Origin: Mytilus edulis
Lineage: Eukaryota; Mollusca; Bivalvia; Mytilida; Mytilidae
Assembly (NCBI RefSeq): GCF_963676685.1
Contig: NC_092354.1
Coordinates: forward strand, 26,754,193 to 26,818,192
DNA length: 64,000 nucleotides
Direction: 5' to 3'
Shown in pieces: positions 37,241 to 48,502 of this stretch (the first letter of the stretch is position 1; the number at the start of each line of letters is the position of its first letter). A program made the position numbers and the translations under genes. Under the pieces are notes generated by a model that saw only the letters and a program-made list of their open reading frames with translations, did not search any database and had not been told where the DNA came from.

Positions 37241-38833
37241 AACAAACAGAGTGCATTCGAAGCGACCAGTCTTTAAAAAAAATGAGCGAGCGCAGAGATT
37301 TAATTTTTTATGTTTATGAACTTCAACTTGGACCCCTGAAGACAAGTGTGTGTGGGGGGTGGGGGGTTGGTCTCAACGTGGGATTTTGGGTGGTAACGGG
37401 TTTGTTCGCTCTAGTAACATGTTGGCCCTAGGTCCGTTCGCGGTGGGTTCGTTCGCCCATGGCTTCTGTTGGCCCTAGGTTCGTTTGCATTTTGGAATAC
37501 TGATTATGTATATTTTTAATGTCTTAAATCTCAGTGATTGCTTATGATGGATTATTAATAAAAATAAAATAAAGAAGTCGGCTTGATTTGAGTTTAAACA
37601 ATGAATGTAAGATTGTAAAACAATAAAGGGAACTGTATTTTCACAGCTTGGCTGCTTTTATCTCAGGCTGAGACAAAAATCTGTGTTTCAGGTAACCAGA
37701 CCGACCCTGTTTTTTAGCCCATACTCTAATTTTTTTATTGGATTTTCAAAAAAAAAAAATTGGTATCAACCGACCCTGTTTTTTCTAGGTGACCATTTTT
37801 ACTTTCTGCAGTCAAGATTTCATTTTTTTGTTTGATTTCAACTGGGTGTCTGACTGTATAATATCAATAGGCCACTTGCCAATCAGCACAGAATTCCCAA
37901 TTTTGACTTTGAATTTTACACTTCATGCAAAGGTGAGCAACTCTAGCCCTGGACGAATTCTGCAATTTCTAACGTTAACTAACCAAATGTAAAAATCATT
38001 TTCTCTTGACCTGTACGGTTTCAAAACTTCATCTTTGGTGTAACTTGTTGAAATGATAGGGACATTTTATCTGTAAATTTGTTTTGTTTAAAATATAATT
38101 AGATTTCATATTACAAGATGCCGTTTTTATAAAGGTTTGTTCAGTAAATCAGGCATCATGTCCGGTGCCGCGTGATCTAACTTTTGATTGAATTACTTCC
38201 CTTAAAGTGGAAATTTTAAAGAACGGAATCGAAGTCAGTAATTGGCAAATAGACTATTCATTATAAGGTTAGTTGTCTTTCCTTGTGAAACAGGCAATGT
38301 GCTCTTGTCAATCATTAAATGGAGGCATGGAAAAATTTCAAGTGTTTCATATGAAGTACATTTGTACCTAAAATGTATCTTATAATCTTCTCCTCACAAG
38401 ATTCTAAATTTGACTTCAAATTTACTATGTCATACATTCTTTATAATGACATACCTTGTAAGTTGCATTTAGGACAAGGTTTCATGGAGGAATTTGGGTT
38501 TGAAGTAAAAAATAATTGTGTGCTTGATGACATCATCAAGTTCTGTGATTTTCATGGGATTCCTGTGACCATTTACGCTTGCTTATGAATATGTAAGTAT
38601 TGTATTTATATCAACAGTGTCTCATTGGTGTATTTGTAAGTAAAATGGTCAATACTGAGGATGAAAAACAAAATGAAAGTAAAAATTCTTTTTTAAGCTA
38701 TTACAAATAATGTACTTCCTGAGAAATTGTAGTTTTTTTTAAATATATTTCATTTATATTTACATCAGAATGTTGTTATGTAATTGGATACCTAAGTGCA
38801 CATGCTTTCCCATACAATATAAGGTAACGTCAT
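37241..38833. other. Non-coding with short repeats
   Basis: A G-rich stretch is at 37348-37366. 'ttggccctaggt(c/t)cgtt' occurs twice (about 37423 and 37469). 'ccgaccctgttttt' occurs twice (about 37700 and 37770). No supported gene; the small frame ending at 38588 has no recognisable features. Confidence 0.4.
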
Positions 38834-39656
38834 GGTACCCAAATCGCCCAGTGTACCTAGATCGCCCACCCCATTTTATTTTGTCATTGTAAATGCTGAT
38901 AAAAATTTTTCTTGTGCAGATGAGAGAATCATTTTGAAGCTTTAAAGTCATATGAAACGAGTTGTAGAAAAAAAAGTTGAACATGTTTTTTTTCACTAAA
39001 TTGTAAGTTTATAGTATAAAACTTTTATTCATATACTTGTTTTTGTGAAAACTCTTATGTTTCAATGTAAAACTTCATGAAATGTACAGCTTCTGAATTA
39101 TTTACTTCCAGTGAGTAATTGTTTCGAGATTCACTGAATGCTTTTCCGTATGCATGATTTCTCTCCTTAACAATGTGAAAGCCGTAGCTGCGCAAGTAAA
39201 ATTGAAAGTGAAAGTAGATAAATCAACACAGCTCAATTGTCACACTAATAAAGCACGTGATTTTTGAGCACGCTTTTGTCAATTGTTTGTCAATATTAAC
39301 CTGTCTGAGAACATCGGAAGGTTTTCTCGGACTTAAATAAGCAAAGATGGTTTCCATATAAAATCAACGAACGCATTATTTTGTTTGTAAATTACAGGTT
39401 ACCGGTTCAATATAAAAAGTTAAAATATGTTACAAATGTCTTAGTTTAGTGCATGTGCATGTATTGGACAAATAATTTAGTGAACATAATTTTGTGCACT
39501 GATGTCTCGTTGGGACTTTTCACTAACTAGGAAATTTGGGTTCCCCTCCAAAATCACATGAAGTCTTCTTGTTAGAACATAAAAATCAACTATGTTGTTG
39601 CAACAGTTTCTCAGCAAATGTCAGAAACCACCCTCAGAACAGTGCGATTGGGTACC
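38834..39656. mobile_element. Possible inverted-repeat element, 0.8 kb
   Basis: GGTACCCAAATCGC at 38834-38847 pairs with GCGATTGGGTACC at 39644-39656, one base shorter. Nothing else supports an element and the interior has no coding, so this is a weak call. Confidence 0.35.
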
Positions 39657-39659
39657 CCG

Positions 39660-40430
39660 ACATTAAACTCACTGAACGACCATCCTCATGAATTATAGAT
39701 AATAATATCTTGGGGTGCTAATTAGATACATCTTCTCGGGCTAATGCCCTTGTGGTGTACACTACATTGTACATTGTACAGGAGCGTTACTCCTCAAGAT
39801 TTTTATGTTCGTGGACAGTATAAATTTAAAGTCCTGATATTATGGGGTTAAAAGGTGACTAATTCGCTAAGAGGTTCTCAACCATGTGGTCAGTTGGCAG
39901 ACCTCGACTTTGACCTGCAGACAAAAAATGGATGTTTTACATCTACTTCTCTTTTTGATATGTATCCTTTTGTGTATTATATTACTTATATTGTTGCATA
40001 TAGGTATCATAGTAGCTGTGTTTATAAGAAGGACCAGCAATTTGATGACAAGATGGGATGGCTATTTTCATTAAATGTACATGATGTTTATTTGTTTCTA
40101 AAATATGATGATAGTCCTTGCTTTGATACTAATTTATACCTGTTGTATAAATTTGCTCTTTCGTCACTTATTTTCATCAGTAAATAGATACCTTCAAGTA
40201 TATATAGTGGAAATAGGACAAAAGCCTTTCATTTGCCCTTCACATCACAATTTTGAAAATTACTCTTCCACCAAAGACCAAAGGACATAGAAGGTTAGCA
40301 ACTATACATGTAGGTCACTGTAGTACTACCTTCAACAATGAACAAAACCCATCCAACATACATGTCATGTAGCAAGCAGCAAGTTGTGTAGGGAGTGTCA
40401 AATTAAAACATTTAAAATGAGAAAATTAGT
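39660..40430. other. Non-coding sequence
   Basis: No recognisable gene. The frame at 39855-40187 has no ATG near its start and a composition expected by chance. Confidence 0.35.
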
Positions 40431-41038
40431 TTTCTTTAACAATTAAGATATGCCGTTTGATTTCTCACAGAACCCTATACAATTTTTTATGATAAAAAGT
40501 TTCCAGGATAAGATTTGGAATTAGGTCTCCAGGATAAGATTTTGTAATTAGATATTAACCTCACAATCTTAGACAAGTAACCCCAGAAATATAGGTTATT
40601 ATTTAATATGATGAATTAGATATAAACCTCACAATCATAGACAAGTAACCCCAGAAATAATTAGATTGTTATTTAATATGACGAATTAGATATAAACTTC
40701 ACAATCATAGACAAGAAACCCCAGAAATATAGATTATTATTTAATATGATGAATTAGATATAAACCTCACAATCATAGACAAGTAACCCCAGAAATAATT
40801 AGATTGTTATTTAATACATGTATGATGAATTAGATATTAACTTCACAATCATAGACAAGTAACCCCAGAAATATAGATTGTTATTTAATATGATGAATTA
40901 GATATAAACCTCACAATCATAGACAAGTAACCCCAGAAATAATTAGATTGTTATTTAATACATGTATGATGAATAAGATATAAACCTCACAATCACAGAC
41001 AAGTAACCCCAGAAATATAAATTGTTATTTAATATGAC
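40430..41038 (+). repeat. 68-78-bp satellite, copy 1, with its unique lead-in
   Basis: The lead-in 'gatttctcacagaacc ... ttttttatgataaaaagt ... ccaggataagatt' is followed by tandem units with 'aacctcacaatcatagacaa' and 'gtaaccccagaaata', then 'ttatttaatatgatgaatta'. The same lead-in and units are at 47190-47975. The array is cut at 41038 by the insertion 41039-44328. Confidence 0.9.
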
Positions 41039-41655
41039 ACAGTGTTCTCCCCAGGATTTTTGGATAGCACCTTGGTAGCGTGTGACAAGTTGGATAAACG
41101 TGTGGACTTTTGTGACGCGCTGCGTCGGTTTTTTATGGTGTTTTTTTTATACTATGGTTATACCCATATTAAAGGTTTGTTTTTGCATCCTTTTTATTGT
41201 TTTCTTCTTAACCCTGTTCTAAGTTTGACATTTTCTGATTTAATAAATGAAAAGCAACAGAGATTTAATATTATTTATTCAAGTTGAAGAATAATAAAAC
41301 AAGATTAAATACATAACATATGACAAGCCCTCAGGAAAGTTACTATTGTTTTCAAATTTGCAAGTGCTCACTGATTAAAGGCTAATTATTCTTTACTTTC
41401 ATATAAAACATTTAGGCATAAGAACTAAAGTTAAATAAAGTCAATTTACAGCAAATAAATAACCAGTAAATAAAATTATTTCATTTCACAAGAAGTTTTA
41501 TTCTTATTTTATTTCAATAAAAAAAATACTGGAAAGGTTTATATTAAAACTAAGAAAGGAAGGAAAGGATACCTTTTTTATCTTGTGTAATAATTTAAAA
41601 AATACTTGAAAAATTTATATTAAAACTAAGAAGGAAGGGATGGATACCTTTCTTA

Positions 41656-42644
41656 GGCCAGGATTTTTTAATTTGTTGGTTTACGGATCCGCCGACCTGA
41701 TTTTGTCTATTTCCAGAATAAAAATAAAATTGACTTTTCATGCTTTTTCATTCCCGCCGACCCTAACAAATGCATTATCCCTGAAAAATAAATAAATAAT
41801 CCTTTTTTTATAAAATGAAATGCATTAATCACTAACAGAATTGATAACACTTTCTGTTGTGAAAAAATGAAACTTCCAGTTTACGTTTCTAAAAATAGAT
41901 AAATCAATTATTAATGACCTTGACATGTTGTTTGGACAAATATTTTTGTGGAACAAAACCCGTGTTTAAAACCAATTACACAATAAGTTCGTTTCTCTTA
42001 TTTGTCAACAGTCCGTAAGATGCATCTTCTCATAGAAATAGACTTGTCCAAATGTGGACAGGTGGAAGTTCAGGACATCAAGTTAAAGTACTGAATATTA
42101 ACAGATCATTTAAAATTTTCTTGTTTCATAGATAATAAAATTTTTTCGTCCATTTGGATAAAAACGGGAATGCGTGACAACAGATTAACCCGATATTCTC
42201 GTTTTTTCCAGTGGACAAGTCTATTACGTTTTTGACGCGTGTGTTGAAAATTATTTTCTTACCACGCTTTTACATTTATTTCTTTATCAGTTTTCGTTCT
42301 TGAAGATCATTATTCACCAAGTTTTCTGGAATTGATTAAGAGCTATGTGAATTTGTCTTCCTTTATGAAATTTAATTACGTCTTTGTCCGTGCACCCCCT
42401 TTTTACGGGAAATTATTAGGCAATGTCATGTAATTTTTATTACAACTGAGCAATAATATTTCATTAAACTAAAATTTAAGAAATGATGACAAAATAGGAT
42501 AATAAACATATTATTAGAAAGGTGAAATATATATTTATTTTGCATATCAGTCTTCTGTCTTGAAAGATATTATTTTATTTTTTTCCCTGACCCGACTTTT
42601 TCATGGAGAAAATCCGTAAACCAACAAATTAAAAAACCGTGGCC
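41656..42644. mobile_element. 989-bp element with 32-bp inverted ends
   Basis: The left terminus starts GGCCAGGATTTTTTAATTTG and runs on through TTGGTTTACGGA. The right terminus is its inverted copy at 30 of 32 positions. TTA flanks both sides. The interior is AT-rich with 'cgccgaccctaac'-type phrases and no coding. Superfamily unknown. Confidence 0.8.
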
Positions 42645-42903
42645 TTATCTTGGGTAATAATTAACCAGGGATTGGTCTTCTGTAAATCACTGTCTATACA
42701 AAGTTGATAACAATTTTAAATAACAAGGGATGTTGGTGTGGGGCTTATCTCACCCTTTATTTTACAATGATCTAGTGTTTTTTCCGACTTTAAAAACTTG
42801 GCTCCCACATTGTGAGTTTTGATTCCCCAATTTTCCGTATCGTATCAGATTTATGTCAAGTGAAGCTTGGACCACATGCTCCATAAAGAATCAAAATATG
42901 TAT

Positions 42904-43858
42904 CAGGCCTCGACAATAACGCTTGTCCGATTGTTCGGTACCAGAGTAAAAAAAGGTCGGACAAGTAAAAGCTTTGTCAAGCTTGTCCGACGGGACAAGT
43001 AAAATTAATTCTGCAGAAAATTAATTTGATGAACAAAGTAATTATAAACAAAAAACAAGAAGAGAAGAGAAGATAAAATTTTAATTGACATGTTTACTTG
43101 CAATCGAATATTCAAAACTGGTTCTTTGTCAGGTACTATTTAAGAGGTAAAAGGCATACTATTGCTGTAAACCAGTCTTACTGATCTGAATCAGTGATGC
43201 GCTTTGCAGATAAGGTAACTTCACAAGACAGTTTGTCACCAACTCGGAAATGATTTGGCTCCAAGTTTATAGACAGTTTGGCACCGTATGAGACATATTT
43301 CATAGACATGATTCATAGACAGTTTAGCAACACATCCATGGTTTCCTACCTTATTCTGTTGCTTTATAATAAATCATACTGGTAATTTTTTTTAACAAAA
43401 ATACTTTTTTTTTACAAAAATGAAGAATTTATTAACCATAAAATTCACTAGATCATATTTAATCCTATGTAGAAAAAAGAAACAATACTTGCAATACGGT
43501 GACCTATAGTTGTTGAGTTGTCTCTTTGGCAATCATACCTCCTCTTCATTTTTGTATTGATTGCATTTGAATAAAATTTTTCAACTTAAAAAAACATTCA
43601 CAGGCCTATCAGACTAGATTCAGTTGTTCCATCTCAGACTCATATTTTTGAAAAGTATTTCAAAAGATAAACTATGTATGAATCAAACACTGTGGAATCA
43701 AGTTCAGTTCTATTGTTTTAATTTATTTTGTTCCTTGCATTGACTTAAAATGCAAAAAAAGGTTAGTATTAAGATTTTTTTTGGACAAGTTACAATTTCA
43801 TTCGGACAAGTAAGTTTTGGTATGAACAAGTTGAAAAAAAAGTTATTGTAGAGGCCTG
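42904..43858. mobile_element. 955-bp hAT-like MITE
   Basis: 17-bp inverted ends, CAGGCCTCGACAATAAC on the left and GTTATTGTAGAGGCCTG on the right, with one mismatch. TGTAT lies outside both ends. Subterminal repeats 'cttgtccga', 'cggacaag' and 'ggacaagt' occur near both ends, as in hAT-type elements. A fragment of the 'gacctatagttgtt ... caatcatacc' dispersed family is at 43498-43545. No coding. Confidence 0.75.
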
Positions 43859-44328
43859 TGTATGAACCTTAAAATTATTCTTAATCCAACAATAATTAAT
43901 CTCAATCCAACAACGTTATGAAATGATATCACTTCTCCGTGGTGTGTACAACAGGAGCACTGTTTGTGTACAAAGGTAAATTTGCCTGTGTCACTAGTCA
44001 ACGCTTGGGTGGTGAGTGAAGCCATAACATTATAATCTCCAGTCATAAATTAATCCAAAATCAATTAAAACATAAAGGAATTCTGTTACAAGTGATAATC
44101 AAGTGATTAATTCCAATCAACAAGTTTCATCGATCAAACAGGTAAACATCAAGGTGCAGCTCAAATAACGGCCGGAATTTTAGACCGCGGATAAAATCCT
44201 ACTGATTTACGTTATATCGAATACAATGTCCAGAAAAATATAGCACCGTGGTAAAAAATTATAGCACCGCTGTCCATAAATATAGCACCGCGCGGCCATG
44301 GTGCTTTAAGGCCTTGAGGAGAACTCTG

Positions 44329-44435
44329 TATGACGAATTGAATATAAACCTCACAATCATAGACAAGTAACCCCAGAAATATAAATTACTTGTCTATGAT
44401 TGTGAGGTAAATATCTAATTCATCATATTGAATAA
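44329..44435. repeat. 68-78-bp satellite, terminal unit pair in inverted arrangement
   Basis: One forward unit ('aacctcacaatcatagacaa', 'gtaa') is followed after 15 bp by its exact reverse complement ('ttacttgtctatgattgtga', 'ggt'). The pair forms a hairpin with a stem of about 25 bp. It is the continuation of the array cut at 41038. Confidence 0.85.
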
Positions 44436-45019
44436 TAATTAGGGATGTCAACGAGTACTCGAGTACTCAATTATCGCTCGGTAGTACAGAGTATCAAGTA
44501 CCAAAATAACACTTGACTAATCGGTCCTATAGGACATCGTCCCCTCCATAAAAAATAGACAAGTTATATTTCTAATTGATAATAAATTCATTATGCCCTG
44601 TATTTACCCTCAGTGAATGAAAAAGCACCAAAGACTCCTAATCGTCTACCTTTGTAAATTGTGTTTTATTTAGATTAAGGAATGTTATTGTTATTCTTGA
44701 TAATCCAGTCTAATTTTGTAATCATTGATGTTCAATTTTTATTTATTAAATTTTTGATAAGATAATTATTGTTTACTTAATTACTATATATATAGTAATT
44801 TAATTAGCTTTTAATTGCTGCAATGCTGGTCATACATAACCAATTATGGGATCTAACGGCCATTACACACAACCGCCTAAGCGTAAAATGTGTACATGTA
44901 TAATTTTATAGATCTATATTTAACCGAGCGAGTACTGGAGTATGACTTGGTAAAACCAAGGAACCTCCTTGGTAAAACCAACGAGTTCTCGAGTATTAAT
45001 TCCTCACCGAATTGACATT
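44436..45019. repeat. AT-rich sequence flanked by GAGTACTCGAG-type motifs
   Basis: 'caacgagtactcgagtactc' near 44450 and 'caacgagttctcgagtatta' near 44980 are similar and in the same orientation. The sequence between has no coding. It may be an element, but its ends are unclear. Confidence 0.4.
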
Positions 45020-45358
45020 CTAAAATGTCAAATGACAGATTTTTTTATGCATTTTTCTTAGGAATCTTGCTGTTTGAAAGTCAGGGTGTATAACAAGTAA
45101 CCGATGGTTGTTGAAATTAGTAACAACCATGTGTCCTTCATTATTAAAGCATACACCTCTTTGAGAATCAAGGTGCTTCCATAGAGATGGAAGGGGAGAC
45201 ATGTTATAGTGTGCTAAATCAATTCTTATTAATTCAATTTTGAAATTGAGCCTATTGAAATGTTTCTCTGCAATGGAGGCTCTGTCTTGTTTTATAACGG
45301 AGTCTAAATCAAATATTGTTGGTTTACTCTTTCCAAAATCCCAATAAATCTCGACCAA
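45020..45358 (-). pseudogene. NHL-repeat protein fragment (TRIM-like family)
   Basis: The minus strand reads [20 protein letters not shown] then LVIHPD, preceded by [14 protein letters not shown]. The pattern G(V/I)..(D/N).EG...V......H(R)(L/I).V..P matches one NHL beta-propeller repeat, as found in the TRIM2/3/71-like proteins that are highly expanded in bivalves. A stop codon lies directly upstream and no RING, B-box or further NHL repeats are visible. This is probably a relic or a single exon of a gene I cannot extend. Confidence 0.5.
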
Positions 45359-45780
45359 TCATCTAGTGAGAACTCAATATTCTCTAGAGTCTAGAAATAT
45401 TTTTTCGTCAAGAGGTGTGAAATTTTAGCAATAATTTGAGACACTTGTGATTGTCAATATTTAGGCTTTTAGCTGTAAAAAGTTTTGCACAGAAATGTAG
45501 CTGATTAGAGTATCCATGTTTTATGGGGTTGGGTGTCCATCAATTGTGAGCTTTCATGTTCATACTTAAGACATCTTTATTTATTTATTCCAGGATAGCT
45601 ACTTTGGAAAATTTGGGTCAGAGGAGGTCAAGAAAGTATTTTTTTAAAGCTTAAATTCAGATCTTTAAAGGTTTTTGACCGAAATTTGTGGGGTTACTTT
45701 GCCATGACGACCATGTAGCCTCTTTTTGGAGTTAACATACATGTGGAATACAGTGCTTTCCTTTTAATTTTGCTTCTGAA

Positions 45781-46014
45781 ATGGACAGCTTTATTCATGA
45801 AGAAAATTTGCCATTTGGAATTATAATTTTTTTTGATGACTATGAATATTCTCAAGCAATAAGTTTTTGCTCTGATTTTGACATTGATGTCCATGAGATG
45901 TATAATTTTTTGGGGTTTCCTATATTAATTTTCTACACAAGTGAAGAGTTGAGAGTTTGTTTATTCTTTTGTCGCTTATATGGATTACAATTTGAATGCC
46001 TCAGAAGAATTTAA
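45781..46014 (+). CDS. Small ORF, related to the next one, function unknown
   Basis: 77 codons from ATG, without introns: MDSFIHEENLPFGIIIFFDD ... SDFDIDVHEMYNFLGFPILI ... CRLYGL. It aligns by eye with the ORF at 46167-46409 along most of its length: (L/F)P.GI......DD, then C....D....MY...G....IF, then C...G. Aromatic residues are frequent. No signal peptide or known domain is recognised. It could be an exon of a larger gene or a decayed repeat-encoded frame. Confidence 0.3.
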   Translation: MDSFIHEENLPFGIIIFFDDYEYSQAISFCSDFDIDVHEMYNFLGFPILIFYTSEELRVCLFFCRLYGLQFECLRRI

Positions 46015-46166
46015 GGTAGAGTTGTTGCAGTGGAAGGAAAAGAATTTTTACATAAGCCAGAACCTAGTAAAAATTTATGCCCCATAAAGTTTGGACAAAG
46101 ACCACATGTATTTTATCCAGTGTCCCATAATTCAACAGTCAAAATGGAGAAAGGATTCTTAATCAG

Positions 46167-46409
46167 ATGAAAATGGCACAGCTTTGCTGGGAATTTCCTT
46201 CTGGAATTTTAGTTTTAATTTTTGATGATGAATTTTTCAAATTGTACAATTATTGTGTCTCATGTGGATTTGACTTTTATAACATGTACTGTCAAGGCAA
46301 ATATTTCATGATTTTTGGAAGTGAAATGCAACTTTATGCTGCTAGAAGGATTTGTTCAGATTTGGGCATTCTTGCCTACTACTATCATCTAACCTTAAGT
46401 AACATTTAA
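46167..46409 (+). CDS. Small ORF, related to the previous one, function unknown
   Basis: 80 codons from ATG: MKMAQLCWEFPSGILVLIFD, then SCGFDFYNMYCQGKYFMIFG and RICSDLGILAYYY. It shares a pattern of glycine, paired Asp, Cys and MY positions with 45781-46014, 150 bp upstream in the same orientation. DNA similarity between the two is low, so the duplication, if real, is old and the protein pattern was kept. No family recognised. Confidence 0.3.
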   Translation: MKMAQLCWEFPSGILVLIFDDEFFKLYNYCVSCGFDFYNMYCQGKYFMIFGSEMQLYAARRICSDLGILAYYYHLTLSNI

Positions 46410-47189
46410 GAAAGGTAGGTAATTAAATGACTATCAGTTCTATCTAGGTATACATACTTGTTCGTAATGCATATTCCAGATGCTTGTTTTGTTAATTTTT
46501 TTAATAGCTCATTTGTTGTCATTGTCATGGGCAGAGACAAAATGTATGGTGAATGTTAGTGTAGGGGAGGGAAACACCATATTGTTTGCTTTTAAATTTC
46601 TCTTCTTCATAGAAGCACTTTTTTTATAAAATGCTTCAGTAAAAAACACTTAATAATTGAGCGGGCTGGTGGCAAAAATGGGTACATAGTTTGTGTAATC
46701 AACTCCTCTTAAAGTTTTCAGCCCAGATCCCTGAAACTTTTGACCCATCTGACATCATAATATTTAAACCCAAAATGGCAAAAGTTTGTAAATTTTAACA
46801 AAGTTGTACAAATTCCTTACACTGAACGATGTCCATTCCAATTGTTTTTGCACATAAAACCGCATTTTATTATTTTTAGATTTTTCTCACAATTTATTTT
46901 GCTATTTCTTTGTATATAGTCTACAAATAGATTCACTAAGTATTGCACAACAGCACAGTGTATTGCACAACAGAACGAAATCTGCAATTGAAAATAAATT
47001 CAAATTATTTAACCAATTTCACATTCTTTGACTACATTTATTCTGTGACAGAAACCTATAATGTGTCAAATATTTAATTAAAATCCAAATTCAGACCTGT
47101 ATCAAGCTTGAATGTTGTGTCTATTTTGCCCAAACTGTTCAGGATTGGACCTCTGCGGTCATATCATGCTGCGCTCTGTGAAGCACATT
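46410..47189. other. Non-coding sequence
   Basis: No exon or clear repeat was seen. 'gtattgcacaacag' occurs twice near 46942 and 46961. Confidence 0.4.
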
Positions 47190-47977
47190 TTCTCTAACAG
47201 TTAAAATATGCCATTTGATTTCTCACAGAACCCATTACAATTTTTTTATGATAAAAAGTCTCCAGGATAAGATTTTGAAATTAGATACATGTATTAACCT
47301 CACAATCTTAGACAAGTGTCCCAAGAAATATAGATTATTATTTAATATGATGAATTAGATATAAACCTCACAATCACAGACAAGTAACCCCAGAAATATA
47401 GATTATTATTTAATATGATGAATTAGATATAAACCTCACAATCACAGACAAGTAACCCCAGAAATATAGATATAGATTGTTGTTTAATATGATGAATTAG
47501 ATATAAACCTCACAATCACAGACAAGTAACCCCAGAATTATAAATTGTTTTTTAATACATGTATGATGAATAAGATATAAACCTCACAATCACAGACAAG
47601 TAACCCCAGAAATATAGATTGTTGTTTAATATGATGAATTAGATATAAACCTCACAATCACAGACAAGTAACCCCAGAATTATAAATTGTTTTTTAATAC
47701 ATGTATGATGAATAAGATATAAACCTCACAATCACAGACAAGTAACCCCAGAAATATAGATTGTTGTTTAATATGATGAATTAGATATAAACCTCACAAT
47801 CACAGACAAGTAACCCCAGAATTATAAATTGTTTTTTAATACATGTATGATGAATAAGATATAAACCTCACAATCACAGACAAGTAACCCCAGAAATATA
47901 GGTTATTATTTAATATGATGAATTAGATATAAACCTCACAATCACAGACAAGTAACCCCAGAATTATAAATTGTTTT
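47190..47977 (+). repeat. 68-78-bp satellite, copy 2, with its lead-in
   Basis: Same lead-in ('gatttctcacagaaccc', 'atgataaaaagtctccagga') and units as 40430-41038, but homogenised differently. Here 'aatcacagacaagtaacccc' is dominant and two unit forms alternate ('agaattataaattgtttttt' and 'agaaatatagattgttgttt'), giving a dimeric period of about 140 bp. Confidence 0.9.
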
Positions 47978-48016
47978 TTATACGACCGCAAAAATTTAAT
48001 TTTTTTGGTCGTATAT
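47978..48016. repeat. ATACGACCGCAAAAATT hairpin, end of a dispersed repeat
   Basis: ATACGACCGCAAAAATT is followed by AATTTTTTTGGTCGTAT, nearly its inverted copy, and then 'attggtatcacgttc'. It directly follows the satellite. I recall such ends from bivalve repeats; the other end is not seen. Confidence 0.5.
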
Positions 48017-48344
48017 TGGTATCACGTTCAAGGGAATATTTTTTTTTTACCTATTTTCGTATGCAACCAGATGTGATGACATGTACTATGATTTGTTGGT
48101 ATTACACCTAAAAACTGTCAAAACTTGGAACATTGTCTGTCTTTGAAAACTGTTGTCAGAAGTCTTCCTATCTGAATCAACTGAATGCAAAAGGTGCAAA
48201 GAAGGCCACAATAATACTTAGCTACATGTACATATATATATATATATGCTATATCTTTAAATATGGTGTGGATTATTTGTTTCAACAACAAAAAAAATGT
48301 CTGACTCTCCTTTATTTCTTATGTATTAACAGATTAAAACCAAA

Positions 48345-48502
48345 ATGGGAAGAAAGAAAAAGAATAAGAAGGACATCTTCATGCCTGGTTGCCTTGTCTG
48401 GACATCATTGGCAGGAATACCTAAGAAAATGAAGTGGCCTGGGGAGATTATTAGATCTAGCGACGGGAAAGTGGAGGTTTTTTGTCACTCAGACAATTCA
48501 TG
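48345..48502 (+). CDS. Exon: start codon and main part of the PWWP domain
   Basis: After the acceptor 'tgtattaacag' (ending 48332) the ATG opens MGRKKKNKKDIFMPGCLVWT, then SLAGIPKKMKWPGEIIRSSD and GKVEVFCHSDNS. The order 'PG.LVW..L.G.P....WPG.I', then a 'V.VF' strand, is that of a PWWP domain, with the name motif changed to M-K-W-P. The basic N-terminus could help nuclear entry. It ends in phase 2 at ATG|GTAAGC. Confidence 0.75.

Larger units (their letters stand above)
41039..44328. mobile_element. 3.3-kb hAT-like insertion with CAGTGTTCTCC ends
   Basis: The left end ACAGTGTTCTCCCCAGG and the right end ...TTGAGGAGAACTCTG are inverted partners with few mismatches. TATGAC lies directly outside both ends (41033-41038 and 44329-44334), and the satellite resumes after it. 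CAG-type ends and a target duplication of 6-8 bp suggest hAT, although the usual 8 bp is not perfect. No transposase is visible. Two other inverted-repeat elements lie inside (41656-42644 and 42904-43858), so the original was about 1.3 kb. Confidence 0.7.

Noticed and set aside
39855-40187. 110-codon frame
   Set aside because: No ATG near the start, no recognisable domain, and an overlapping alternative frame is equally open; probably chance.
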